Shown: piece by piece, positions 13,798 through 26,522 of the stretch
Layout of the letters: the number at the start of each line of letters is the position of its first letter
Numbering within the stretch: the first letter of the stretch is position 1
NCBI GenBank assembly: GCA_019614645.1
Contig: JABWDB010000001.1
Coordinates: 27,025,501 to 27,089,500 of the forward strand
Length of the DNA: 64,000 nt
Reading direction: 5' to 3'
Source: Stratiolaelaps scimitus
Lineage: Eukaryota > Arthropoda > Arachnida > Mesostigmata > Laelapidae
Notes under the pieces: model-generated
Seen by the model: only the letters and a program-made list of their open reading frames with translations
Database searches by the model: none
What the model was told of the DNA's origin: nothing
Made by a program: the position numbers and the translations under genes

Positions 13798-15999
13798 ATT
13801 TTTCTTGTTCATATCAACTCATATGGCTGCTCAGGCGGCTCAGTTGAGCAGTAATTTGTCTTCTTCTAACGCATTTGTGGCTCCAATAAATCTGTGGTCC
13901 AGTTCGCGCGCGCGCGCACACCCAAACCGCCCAGACACATACAGACGAAGAGCACATCGCTACATCGCGGCCGGAACTCTCTCTCTCTCTCTGCGTGAGT
14001 TTTTAATGCCGGTGCTGATAGCAGCGCTGCTATCCGCTAACACCAGACGAAAACCAGTGAGATCGTCGTGTCAGTCGAGGCGGTCGATGGAGGAAATGAC
14101 AGCGGTCGACAAATGTTCTGTCACGATGATGTGATTCGGTTGCGCACGAATGGCTTAGTGTACACGATTCCCGCCATATCTCTCGACGGCAGTCGCCCTG
14201 CTAAGTACGCGTGTATCGCAACGCCCGGTGGGCGGAGGGCGCGGTGAGCTCCGCCATAACCAATACGAGTAGCGTAATGTTGGAGGGAGATCCACGCGAA
14301 ATTCGAGAGACCCTTATGGGGCCGTAATGATAAGGAGGGGGGGGGGGGGTAGCCATACGAGGAGCGCTTCTATCTCTCCAACCACCGTTCCGGGAAGGGT
14401 TTGCGATTCGTATCGAGAATGATACATATAGACATGCTAAACGCGTCGTCAGCTGTACAGACCTTGGCGTAGTTTTACTTTTGTGTGTCACACCTCGAAA
14501 GCCTGGTCTAGACGAAATGGGCGAGCGCTTGATGGCTGACGAGAAGACTTCCACTTTGCTAACTGACACCATCATATGCTTATTGAATGGTTATGTAAGG
14601 GTATAGCTCTCCTTACGCATGGTTTATAGAAAGAAAAAATGTGGAGAGAAAGAGCGAGAGAGAGAGAGAGTGAATTAGTGATAGCGATAATACATAGTCA
14701 TAATATATCACTTGTTGCTAGTAGCGGATATAGGGGGCCATACTGCAATATGAGATTTCGCCCCCTTCCCCATATATCGTCACATTTTCGGTTCGTATTG
14801 CCGTGACCGTAACGACTTTTTATCGATGGTCCACTATAGATTTGTCAGCTCCTCTCATATTCGCACCCTATTCCTGTTCGCAGTCCGTTTTTTTGCATCG
14901 CTAGTGTCATTTCTATGACCTTCATAGAAAATAACACTCTCTACAGAGGAGGAGGCGTTCGACTTCAGTGAGCTCAATTTAGCTGAAATATACATATCGC
15001 TATGGGATGTTTGTCTAGACCATTGCGAGCTTCAATATCTGCTTAGTTGCTCTCGTTATTCCACTCACATGGTGTCTCGATGAGACGCTGTATCATGTGT
15101 CCCGTACATGGGCAACTCCTACCGTTAGGAACAGCGGATACTTTTCTATCACACTGTTCTGGGTAACTTTTGGCGAGACACCCGTCACTGATACAAATGA
15201 GCGTCTCTCGAATATCATTCGATAATACGATGTAGAGGTACGACTCGGGTAGGCGCTATAGCGGTCATTATTATTCGAACGGCTGACGGGACACATATGA
15301 TAGTAATTGCAGTTGATTACGAACGATCGTCCAAGTGCCGCCAATAGATGCGTCTACTCTGCCGAGTGCTATTGATAAATGATTCACCTATCAACTCGTG
15401 ACTCGCGCGAAATATGGCGTTTGACGAAGGCGGCAGTGATGAAGTGGATTTTTGGGCCGGGGGCAGCTTGATGCCGCGAAATGATTTCGATGAATTAGAT
15501 ATGTTGACATGAACTCCAATTTGAATATTGTACATCTCTACCGATGTATATGCATCCTTTTATCATTATTGATTAGCCATAGCTCTTAATCATTTGCAAT
15601 CCGTGATAACGCGTAGTGGTGCAATAATTACAAAAAGTTAATAACAATATTGTTGTTGGCATTTCGGTCGCTTGCCAGCGACCGAAATTGCAGCACACCG
15701 GTCGTGAATTGATAGCAGCCAGCCTGTCATCAACGAATCCGTCAATTATCCCATGACAACGATAGGATGACAATATCTATTAATAATACTGGCAAGGTGT
15801 TTGCATCAATTCAACGACTTCGTCAGAACCTATCCTGTGTCCATCGCGCCACGAACCTCTGTCACACCTGCGTCTGACTGTCTGCTTACCGCAACAGGCA
15901 ACGCCAGCGCCAGCATCGGATTCTGTGTTATTATTATCCATAGAAATCAATTCAGTCTGGACTGATCTGAGTGGAAGTCTTCTTCTTCTATGATTTTCG
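12560..15999. other. GC-rich, triplet- and dinucleotide-repeat-rich non-coding stretch
   Basis: This segment contains a CAG run near 12623-12643, GA and CT tracts (about 12918-12931, 13771-13797, 13979-13992, 14655-14671), GGC-type triplets near 13255-13280, a G run near 14335-14350 and many CpG dinucleotides. Overlapping ORFs of 60-130 codons occur in several frames on both strands. They are dominated by Ser, Arg and Ala and show no recognisable domain, so I do not call them genes. It could be regulatory DNA or untranslated leader for a gene on either strand. Confidence 0.4.
13771..13797. repeat. CT dinucleotide microsatellite
   Basis: About 13 TC units, one of several pyrimidine or purine tracts in the 12.6-14.7 kb block. 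Confidence 0.95.
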
Positions 16000-17693
16000 T
16001 TCTTCTGAAGCTTCGACTTGCCACTTACGCCCGGCCGGCGGTTGGCACCGCCGCCGTTGGAGGATTGCCGCTTGGACTTGACTTTGCGCGAGCGGTGATC
16101 TTGGCTCGGCTGAAGCAGCAACAGTAGCAGCGTCCATTGACGCCGATGCCATTGTGCTCTTGCTTCGCGGCGGTTGGCAGTGAAGTGGCTGCCCGAGTGC
16201 CCCAGCCTTGCCCCCACCTCTCGCCGGCTTTCGTCTGCCTTCACTCTGTTCGGCGCACAAACAGACAACGCGAGACGAACGTTCGCTCCAGCGTCTTTGC
16301 TGTCGCTCACCGCACAGCTGTTGCTGTTTCTACGACGGCAGTGACAGACTGCGCCGACCAACGACGGCTGGCTGTTGCCCGCGACCAACACAGGGCAGTG
16401 GGGCTTCACTGCTGAAAACTGAACGACCCAAGCCGAAGAGCTGCAGCGGCAGCAGCAGCAATAACAGCAGAACAAGAAAGCTGCGTGTCTTGTTGGGTTG
16501 AATGGTGTATATTCGTCGATAGTGCTGGTATGGCGCCCCTTGTGTTTGCCGTGAATCGTCTGCAGTGTTTGCCGTTGTCCAAAGCTTGTTGCCTGGTGCT
16601 CCCTAATGAATTGAACCCGTTGTAAGCCGTTGGAGCGTGGGGTCGTTCACGATCGTTCGTGTGCGTACGCGTATGTATGTGCGCCTGTGCAAGTCGTATC
16701 GGCAGGGCAATCGAGTTTCCTTTGGGGGGGGTCGGTAGCAACGTGCGCTGCGCCTTCACCCTGCTGCGGTAGCTGGTTGAGGACACAGATGGTAGGATCC
16801 GTGACGGAACAGACTCATCGCGATCGCACGACGGATATCAGCAGTAGCCGTAGCAATAATGTCGACGGCAGCGGCGGCGACGGCGGCTGCGGTGGCGACA
16901 ACAGCAGCAGCAGCAGCCAAACCGCTGCTACCGTAATCGACCACAACTGATTGAGGAGGATGCTCAACTGCCCTCGCCTTCTCTCCCGAGCGCGGAGAGA
17001 TCCAAGTCACTCAAGTGTCGCCGCAGCTCCTGGCGCTCAATACTGGAGCAGCAGGAGGAGCCTTAACAGGAAGATCGACGACAAAGGTGCTCCCGTCAGC
17101 GATTCATGTGGCCAACAGAACGGATGCCCTCGTCCGTCCCGTCGTCACGAGCAACATCGCAATCACCAATCAGTGCTCAGCACAAGCAGCAACAGCAACA
17201 ACAACAACACGATTGTTAACCCATTGAGAAGGGACCTCGCAGGGCAGATCAAGACCGCCGACTTCTGGAGGATTTCCACCAACGCCACCATCACTGCCGT
17301 AGCAGCTACTCGCCCGGCTCGTACTGGCGCGTCAGCTGCCACTGTTGCAATGTGTTGCTAGTTGTCTCTCGTGAACCTCGCCGGTCGAGTTCTCGTTAAT
17401 CAGCTGTATAGCTGTGACTGGCCTAATTTATTTGTCGTGTTGTTTCGAGTAAGAGGTGTCAAAGTGTGAAGGCGCTGGCTGCCTTTTTCCTCGCTCCTAC
17501 ATCTAACGGCCTTGTGTTGGACTCCATCGTTCATTAGTGCTCGCGATCGACGGTCTTGTTGCTTTGTTGTTGTTGTCGTTGTGTGATTTAATTACCGCTC
17601 GGCGGAGAGAGCTATCTACGATAGTGATAACGAATCGATTTATCGGTTTATTAATAATTGATTCGCAAGAATCTCAATAGTTCGACGAACAGG
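16000..17693 (+). promoter_or_regulatory. Putative promoter and 5' leader region of the CD36-family gene
   Basis: The stretch is much richer in G+C and CpG than the surrounding AT-rich DNA and carries CAG/CTG and GGC/GCC triplet clusters near 16440, 16870-16920 and 17190. Several frames are open at once on both strands, as expected for triplet-biased non-coding DNA. It lies directly upstream of the candidate initiator exon. No TATA box or initiator could be fixed with confidence. The role is inferred from composition and position only. Confidence 0.3.
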
Positions 17694-17767
17694 ATGCCCC
17701 GTCACGTTCTAACTATTTCTCCGGTGAAGACAGTCAGTGCGGATGTGGACCGTGAAACCCTCAAGAG
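17694..17767 (+). CDS. Probable first coding exon of the CD36-family gene
   Basis: The ATG at 17694 sits in an AGG-ATG-C context and follows an in-frame TAA about 40 bases upstream. The reading frame gives 24 codons beginning [14 protein letters not shown] and ends in phase 2 at a GTAACA donor. The exon at 28893 follows a TTTTCAG acceptor and needs exactly this phase to stay open through its own internal ATG at 28903. The fit is good, but the intervening intron would be 11.1 kb, so this is inference from phase, not homology. If it is wrong, this exon could belong to another transcript, or 17694 could be non-coding. Confidence 0.5.
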
Positions 17768-20700
17768 GTAACACTAGTGACTTCACACTCACTTATGAGC
17801 TCATACTATGAAGCTGGCCATAACGAACTAGTCAATTATTCAGCACTTTAATTTGGGATCCGCCTCGAGGTTAATGACGTATGTCATTTCTCTAGGTCTC
17901 CCAATTGCATGAGTACATACTCGCCCGAGTATCGGCTCCATTGTCTTACGTTTACGACTGCTGCTCAACTAAAAATAGTTGCGTCTTCAATGGCTCTTGT
18001 CACTAATGGTATATAATATTACAGATAGACGCTATTATAGATACCCTCTTACACACATCTATATATAGTCGATGGCGGGTGTATGGACGCCAGCATACGT
18101 AAAGAGTCGTTATCAAGATCGCACGAACAACAGGTCCACACCAATTACAAATGCATGGATATGATTCCATCAGCAGCGTCATCATCGTCCGGCAATTCAC
18201 GCATGTCGCGATCATTATCATCATTTAGATATAATAAGACTTTCGTCTCCCACCCCCTCGCGTCTGTAACTGCCCGGCTTCGCGCAATCGCAGCTCGCAG
18301 CGCCGAACTGCAACCATCTGCGAGCAGTCTACGTTTGGGTCTTTGTCGCCGTCGGCGCGGTATACGCAACGCGTCGCCGCCGGCCCACCTTAGTTATGGC
18401 TGGATCGGCTGACCCAGGCTCGTTCCCTTTGTCGCTTGTCCAGAGCTACTGGACCGGCGCGGTCAGCACCGGCCAGGGTTCAGCCACCACCATCATCATC
18501 AGGATCAGCATGGCTCTTCAACCCCTTTGAGCAGGCGAGAATACAGCGAGTTCCTTGTAGCTGCCAACGGATATAAACTATTGTTCACATGTTACACTAC
18601 ACCTTCTTCGCTGGCCTCACTTATCCTCGACTCTTGAGCTCTTTCCGCTGCTCTGATCGTACTTAATCTATGACTTCACTTGTCGCCCGAGCTGAGCAGC
18701 TCCTTGCCCCATACATCAGCAGTTGCCACTGGGTCCCCACTGCTAATATCAACAGCTGCCGTCCGTTCAGCGTCGACAGCCGCCTGCGACGGTCGTATCG
18801 CCGCCAGCAGCGGTGGCTATTTAGCCAAAGGCGAGGTAGCGAACTCCTCTCTACGGGACACGACATCACCGGTCGACGACAACGACAACAGCACCCGATC
18901 GTTGTTGCTTTCGTTTTCCTTTGGCCTTCTTCTCCATCTTCGTGGTTCGGCCACCTTTTCGTCTTCGTTCTGTTTGGGCCAAGCCTTCCATCTGCCCGCG
19001 TGCGGACCCGCTGCGACGGCACATCAGACTTGCTGGTGCTGAGAATAACAGCCGCTTCTGCTGCTGCTGCTGTGGATGTTGATGCTGCCGATGATGATGA
19101 TGATGATGATGGTGACGATGAATTGACGTTACGCAACTACGCGACGTTTCGTAGCGTTTCACGCAGCCGCTGCGTGTATCGCTACGGAGGGGAAATGCTG
19201 GGATGTTGTCGACAGCTGTGGCGTAGCCGCCTGCGTCTCGTTCGCGTCGGCGTCCCGTTGAAAAACGACGACTACGCAGCGATCGTGGTGACGACGACGA
19301 CTACGATAACGACAACAACGGCCAGAGATGACATCTTCAGCGCATCGACGGCAGTTCACTGACAATTCAACGTCACAACGACAATAACAGCAGCAGCAAC
19401 TCCAGTACTGGTGCTAGTTGTAGTAATCGTAGTTGTCGTTGTCGTTGCTGTTGTTGTTGTTGTTGTGGAGGTCGAAGAATGGTAATAACGGTACCGAGGC
19501 CTTTCTCCCATCGAGGGAGGACGGCAGAGGGTCAGCGATCGAGAAAAAGTACCAGCTGCAGTAGCATCGATGCTCAATTGACACCGTCCACCTTTGGCGC
19601 ATTGCAATTTCGCTTCTCTTCCTCGCTATTTGTTTGAGGAGGTGGCGTCTTTCGACCGATTTCGTATTCAATTGGTTCTTGATTATTTGTCGCTCCTGCG
19701 ATCTCACTCCGCTCGGCCCACAATGGATACGTTAGCAGCCATTATATAACAGCCCCTGGTAGTCGAACGGCGACGCATGTGCTGATCGTTCGCAATTGAC
19801 CTCGTCATACGTAGTACCGTGACTGCAATGACGGCGGTCCTGTGAACTGAGCGGAAGTTGTAGAAGTATTCTTCTTTTGGTTTGAAAATAATTCAATGGG
19901 TGTAGGTTTCATTGCTTCGTTTACGTCGAACTCGTCGACTCTTGTTGGGCGTTGCATTGGAGGAAACCCCTCGGCAAATGAGTGCGCAAAAGACTTGGCT
20001 CGTTGATGATCGTCGTTGATTAACCAATTGTAATTTGACCCCGAACTATTATAGTAAATCTACGCTCCACCCGTAGAGCGTACCTGGCAACTACACAACT
20101 AAACATAAATTATTTGCCGAACTACTGAAATCTGAACGACAAACGAATGCCATCAGACAGAGGAATCTAATTTCAGCAACAAATCTCATATTAACAAGAA
20201 ATGCACTCAGTTGTGTGCTGCTCGAGAGAGGCAAATAAAAAATCAAATCCAAACCATATAAATGCAGTTAAGACAAAAGTCAAGAGGTAATTTTCCATCG
20301 CCGATTCACAGCGCGACCCGATTTCCGATAATACGAACTTGTCTCGATTCGTAATTCCGACGAATTAAATCTTTCCAACGTGGTACAATTTGGTCTGCGG
20401 CGCCTTCTATGCAGCGCTGGGTACGGATGTTTTCGTCAGGGCAAAACGAGCACTTTGTCGAAGTGAGACAAAGAGAGAGAGAAAGAGAGAGAAGACAGCG
20501 ACATGATATGAGAGGACTGCGTCTAACAGAAGCGATTGTTTTGTTAGTGTTTTGCTCTATTGCAATAGCTGCTGTGACTCGAAGGGGTGTCTCATCGTGA
20601 ACAGTGACGTTTTCTTGTACCCATTTTCGCCCGTGGGCGTGGATGACACCTTTGACTTCGGTCAAAAAAAACACGTGAGAATCGAGCAGCATCGATCGTT

Positions 20701-23700
20701 TGGGATCGAACACAGGGAGACCGACCAGACACGGTGGGTCATTAATACCACCATCGCTCGATGATTAGTTCGGGCTAGCTGCTAGGAGCCAAAGTTTCAA
20801 ACCAGAGTTTGTCATAGCGGAAGAGGCCGTTTCATGAGCTTGCAATTAGCATTTAAATTTCAGAAAATAAAATACCAATATTTGTGGCTAATTCCATGGA
20901 GGAAAGCTGGCAGTTGCGTTCATTGCGATCATATTTCATAAAAATCCAGATCCCTGTCCGTGTGAATGCCTTGGTTTAACAGTATACTAAGGATACTGCT
21001 AGGTTCGCTCGGTTACCAATAGGAGCGACGCGAATAGCTACAGTTCCAAGCATGTTCGCTTGAGTGTCTACGGGATTCGCCCGCAGTATGAATTGCTATG
21101 TCTAGTTTCTCTAAAGAACGAGCGCAGTCAGTCAATGTGTTAACGACGATGATGTCGTTCGTCGATGGAGCGGTATCTCGCCGACGGTTAAGTGGCGGCG
21201 GTATGGAGGTCTTCTTTGATTACGCTTTGGCTGGCCGCAGTTCAGTAGATATATGATATAGCTACTGATTGATAGACAGCCCTTGAACCGTACCGAAGAT
21301 AAGATAAAGCAGAACAGCGTGGTGCCTTATAACACATCTTTCATCATGTATATTATAGTATACAAATCGAGAAGGTTCTCGCTTAGTGATCACGCCAAAT
21401 TTTCCAAAGGGGTAACCTACCGTGCCTCACGATGATAATACGTGATATGTATATTTATCATCCTCCCATTCGTTCCCCGTGTCTGGAAAGTTTTAGGTCT
21501 ACAAAGGGGCTGACGTTGCGATGGCGTGGTGCATTCGTGTGTGCGTCGTGCAATCGGAGGAGAGGTACGTAGGTGCACGCAGGGGTTCAATCCCCACCGT
21601 TGCATATTTACATTTAAATGGGCTGTCCGTCTCATGAAGTCTTATGCCGAGAGCAGTTCTACCCTGGACGCTGAATGTTGGCCGTGAGTCAGCTCGAAAA
21701 ATTTCTCTAAAGTCGCTAACGATGACGCATAATAGAATCGTGTTCATTTCCACGTGTGGGGGCTGTTATGAGTTGCACGTGTTTTGTACTTGGTGGTCAG
21801 TTTGGTCTTAGGTTGACGTGAAAAACAGCAACGAACAGCAAATTAGATCAAGGTGTGCTCGTTGAAGATTACAAGGTGGACCATAATTATTCCACGATGC
21901 TGATCGTTTGCGTTGTAATACTAGCTGTTCCTTCATATTGTGCTTTTTTTTTGCCGATTTGTTGCTATGAACAGGACGAGTTATTAGGCTACATAATATG
22001 AATGGGTGCACGTTTGCCGTCATCGCTCTTCATTAGTTTAAGCGGGGCAGCACGCCAAGTATTCTAGTCGAATATTCGTGCGACAGGGCGATAGCCTGCG
22101 TTGTTCTGAGGAGAGCGTTTGTTTACATAACAGTTCAGCAGCGTCAGCCTCTGCAGAGAAGGCCCATCGCAGAGAAGGCACAGTGGCCCGTCCTAGCTGG
22201 CCGATATCGCTAGGCGAACCTCGGCGTAGCTCGTTTCGCGTTGGGCGAATGTGTATCCTAGGCCATCCTGTGCGCAGGCCAAACAGCGGCGTCACAGCAT
22301 GAACTAACCGACGAACCGGTAGTTGGACGAACCGTCCGAGAGAGTTCTAATCCTCGGTGTTGCCAAACTCGTCATCAGCCATACGCCACTACTAAGTGGC
22401 CAGCTGCTCGCATTCGCAATGCGAGTCAACCAGCTTAGCCGAAACAACTGGGCGATTTTTTAGCGAAAATTCTCTCATTACGTGCAAAATGTGTGGCGGT
22501 GCGACTGTGTCCACGGCGAACAGAACGGTTCAAATGGCGAGTTGATTGGTGATGGCAATAGGTAAATATGGGATGATATGCAGATGTACGAATAGGCTTG
22601 CATGTCCGTCTGTCACTGAATCAGTCAGTTAGCGAGAGAACAAGCGAGTGTTTTGGTGAAAGCCGAGATCGCAGTGTAGCTATATGTAAATACGCCGGCG
22701 GTGGGACACTCGCGAGTGTGTGCGCTCACAAGCTTCGTGAGGCGTTGGCTGTGCTGCGAATTTCGTGAAGTGCTGCGTTTTACGCGCTTTGTTTAAAGGG
22801 CTTTGCAAAGTGAGGAGCGAGCCAAATGTGCAACAGTCGGTGTTGATGCTTAGTTCTGGAAGCGTGTTGTTTATAAATTGCCCCACGACCTACCTTATAC
22901 CAAGTAAGGATCTCTCAGGACTAATGGCCTACATTTCTACATGCATTATCACTAGTTCGGTTGATAAATCGAAGCGTTGTATTGTATTGTTGTAGATGAT
23001 AGCTCACGTCAATGCCCAAAGATTTCCTTGTGTCTCCTAAGAATCAAAACCTTACTGTTGATGGGCACGCGTGCTGCGACGCGTGCATCGCGGCGTTCGG
23101 CTCTCGGTTTTTGGCCAACACCGTGTTCCAATGCTGTCCGCTTACCCCATCGGACGGGGGTGAATTTGAGAGGTTCGCTCAACGTGAACGTATTCTTGAT
23201 ATTATTGGAGACATGGCCTATTAATGCGATCATCAGTGAGGCGTGAGAAAATATTGTTCTTTTTATCCTGGCGCAACGAGGCATAGCTGGACAGTGGAAC
23301 ATTGCTGCCGATCAAGTAGATTTATGCAATTTTTACTTTGGGAGGGGGCAGGGGGGGTGACTGCGAAATGGATGACGAACTTTTCGTTGTACAGTGGTGG
23401 ACATAAACTTAAGGCACCCCTATATTTCAACAAATCGTTACAAGGAGCACACATTTCAGGAATCGATATTCTGTATCAGATTAATGTACGTGTCAAATAG
23501 CATACACACCACAGAGAACAGCGCATATAACGTCGCATGCAGCCTGCTACAATAAAATGTGTCATCTTTCGGGTGTGTAAAATGGTAAGGCACCCTCAGT
23601 TGTCGAGTGCTCGTCATATGCTCGTCGTACAAGAATGCCTCAAAGGTTCTCCATCGGGTTGAGATCAGGAGAACCTGCTGGCCACTCTAGGCTTTCAATG

Positions 23701-26483
23701 TCATGCCGTCCTAACCACGCACGTGTATTAGCGCTGACTAGCGAATTGAAGCATTATCGATCTATGGACCTGAAGGTTTAACTCTTGCCTGATTGCTTCA
23801 CAAGTTATGGTCGAATTCGAGGCCAATCGACAAACGTGCATGGCAGTTCGCTAGCTGATCTTTCTTGGACGTCCTTTAGACTTATTAGTACTATACATCG
23901 ACGGACTGCGTAAATCATTTTGCACCACGCAACGACTTCTCGATAACTGAGGGTGCCTTATCATTTTACACATCCGAAAGACAACACATTTTATTGTGGC
24001 AGGCTGCATGCGACGTTTTATGCGCTGTTCTTTGTGGTGTGTATGCTATTTGACACGTACATTAATCTGATACAGAATATCGATTCCTCAAATGTGTGCT
24101 CCCTGTAACGATTTGTTGAAATATAGAGGTGCCTTATGTTTATGCTCACCACTCTATAGCAAATATAACATGGAAAGGTAGTACTCCAGTATTTGTCTCT
24201 TTAACATCATTAACAAATATTAGCTTGGACTGTGCGTCCTCAGTTACCCACTCTGCTTTTGTTGCTTTGCTTATCTTCGATTCCGGTTATTCTTTCACAA
24301 CGGCATTATAATAGATATGGCCCAGAGCTGTTCCGTGCCAAGTAGCATTTAATAGCCGTAGTTGCTCAAGCACCCATTTTCCTGGTCTTGGTAAAAAAAG
24401 TTAGCTTATAAGATATGGCTTAGAAACGCAATATGTTAGGGATGCGAAGGAGGCTTTTGTAAACATTGAACATAAACAAAAAATAAACGTTTATTTAATT
24501 ATACTACATAGATTATTAATATTATTATTATTTAACTCTTTCACATGATGCAAGCATTTATATGTGGGTATATATATTGTTGAACTGCTACAATAACCTC
24601 TACCATATATATATATATAAAAGCAGCTATATATAATATGATACAAAAAAATAGATCACCCCGCTAGAAACTGGTTGAAATTTTTATCAGCTCACGTTGG
24701 GGTTTGTCGATGTCCTTCGCCGACTGGGACGACGGCTATCCGCTTGTTCACTGCCCTGTTAGAAAGCAGTCGCGCGCGATACGTCGTCCAACGGTGGAAC
24801 GAGCCAAGCAGGCGTCAGTCGGCCAGGACAGCTCCTTCAGCTAACCAACCAGTGCTCAAATCACTCAAATCACATGATATGTCACGCTATGAAAAGCCTC
24901 TTACGACGACGCGATTGCACGTGCGCGACCGTGATGATATAACACAAAAATCCGCTGCCAAAAGCTATATAACTGTGCCCGGCAATTCGATCTCTGCTCA
25001 CGAAACATAACAGTTCTCTACGCCCGCTCTTCGATATCCTACCAAGGCGTCCGCATCTTTAGGTACGATTCTATCGTAGCAGTAATGCTAGTAGTCGTTG
25101 TATATTTGTGCAAGCTTTAGTGGGCAAGCGTGCTTCTGTTATGGCATGACCATCAGCGGTGCGGTTCGTTGCACTGCACCGCGAAATGACCGTACGGCAA
25201 TATCTGTCCGTAGGCCGTCCGTGAAAGTGAACGGTAGCCACTGTGTCCGCGGCCGTTATTGCCGACCAGTGCTGTTCACGTTGTTGTGGTTGTCTCGTTC
25301 AGTGATCGGTGTTTTCGCAACGAAGGTCGTTGTTGCCTGCCGCCGTTTACAGATTTTTCTCGACACGATCCTTGCCACTACGTTGAATCAAAGCGAATTT
25401 TGTATTCGGTCGGAGTATCAACCGCCAGCAGGGGGGGTTCGGCGGTACGGCTGTGGCAGTCTGGATAAAGCTGAAGGAATTGGGCAGATTGAGCGACTTC
25501 AGCGCAGTTCCAGTGCCTCTTTGGCCGCCAGTACAACAGCAAACACTTTGCCGCTGTTGTTATCACTAAATATATTTGTACACATTTTTCGTCTCGCTTC
25601 GATACAATTTTCTGGTGTTTATTTGGCATTTTTGTTGGTAACTGCTGGCAACATTATCGTCATCGGACTAATATTTAAAATAGGGCTGATTGAGTCACGG
25701 AATTGATTCGCTGGAGCTGATCTCGTGAGACGAACCACTTGTCATTCGTTGAACTTATTCACATCAACCTTGTTCGTGGTCACAGGGCGCTAACAGTCAA
25801 CATGCTGTACGTTGTAGCAAGTCGTGTACTGCTCGTTGTGGAAAACTGAGTTCAATATGATTGGATGACTATTATGCTCATCTATAGTATAATTGTTCTA
25901 TGTGAAATCGGATGCGCGATTAAATCGCATTACATATTCGATTGGCAAGTTAACCTTGAAAACCGGCTGTTAATGGTATTTTCAATTTGCGATCTCAGGA
26001 AGGTTCAACACGAATCTATCTTCGACCTGTGAGGCCGTCTGCGAAGGACCAGAGTTCTGAATATCGATAGTTTTTGATAACTAAAAACACCTACGAAAAA
26101 TCCAACCACTTTTCCAAAGTAGAAAATTTAAATACATCCCTAGACTCATATGGTGGCCTGTTGCAGAGGTAACATAACGCCTCAATCACAATGGTTTCGC
26201 ATTTCTACCGAAGCTAACTAGTTCTCACTTTCACGTTGTGGCGTCAAAAGAACGATGATTACTTTAATCTTTAATTAATTAATTGCGCACTTAGACGCAC
26301 ATTCTATTTTGAAGACTGCGTTGCTTCCAATGGCTCAATGAAAGCCTTTCTAGTTCGGGAGAATCGTTTGCTGGAAGATGAATTAACTCTCACTTATCAC
26401 ATCCACTGAACTTATAATTCATTTACTGTACTAAAATTATCTAAGAATGCTCCTATGTATGGTAATAATAAATGCACAACGAG

Positions 26484-26522
<39 letters not shown>

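Noticed and set aside
15780..16475. 231-codon minus-strand ORF
   Set aside because: Cys, Arg and Ser-rich low-complexity frame in a CAG/CTG-rich block, with frames open on the other strand too; more likely leader or regulatory DNA.
18670..19362. 230-codon plus-strand ORF
   Set aside because: Built mainly of Ser, Asp and Thr runs from triplet repeats; the opposite strand is open over the same bases; no domain.
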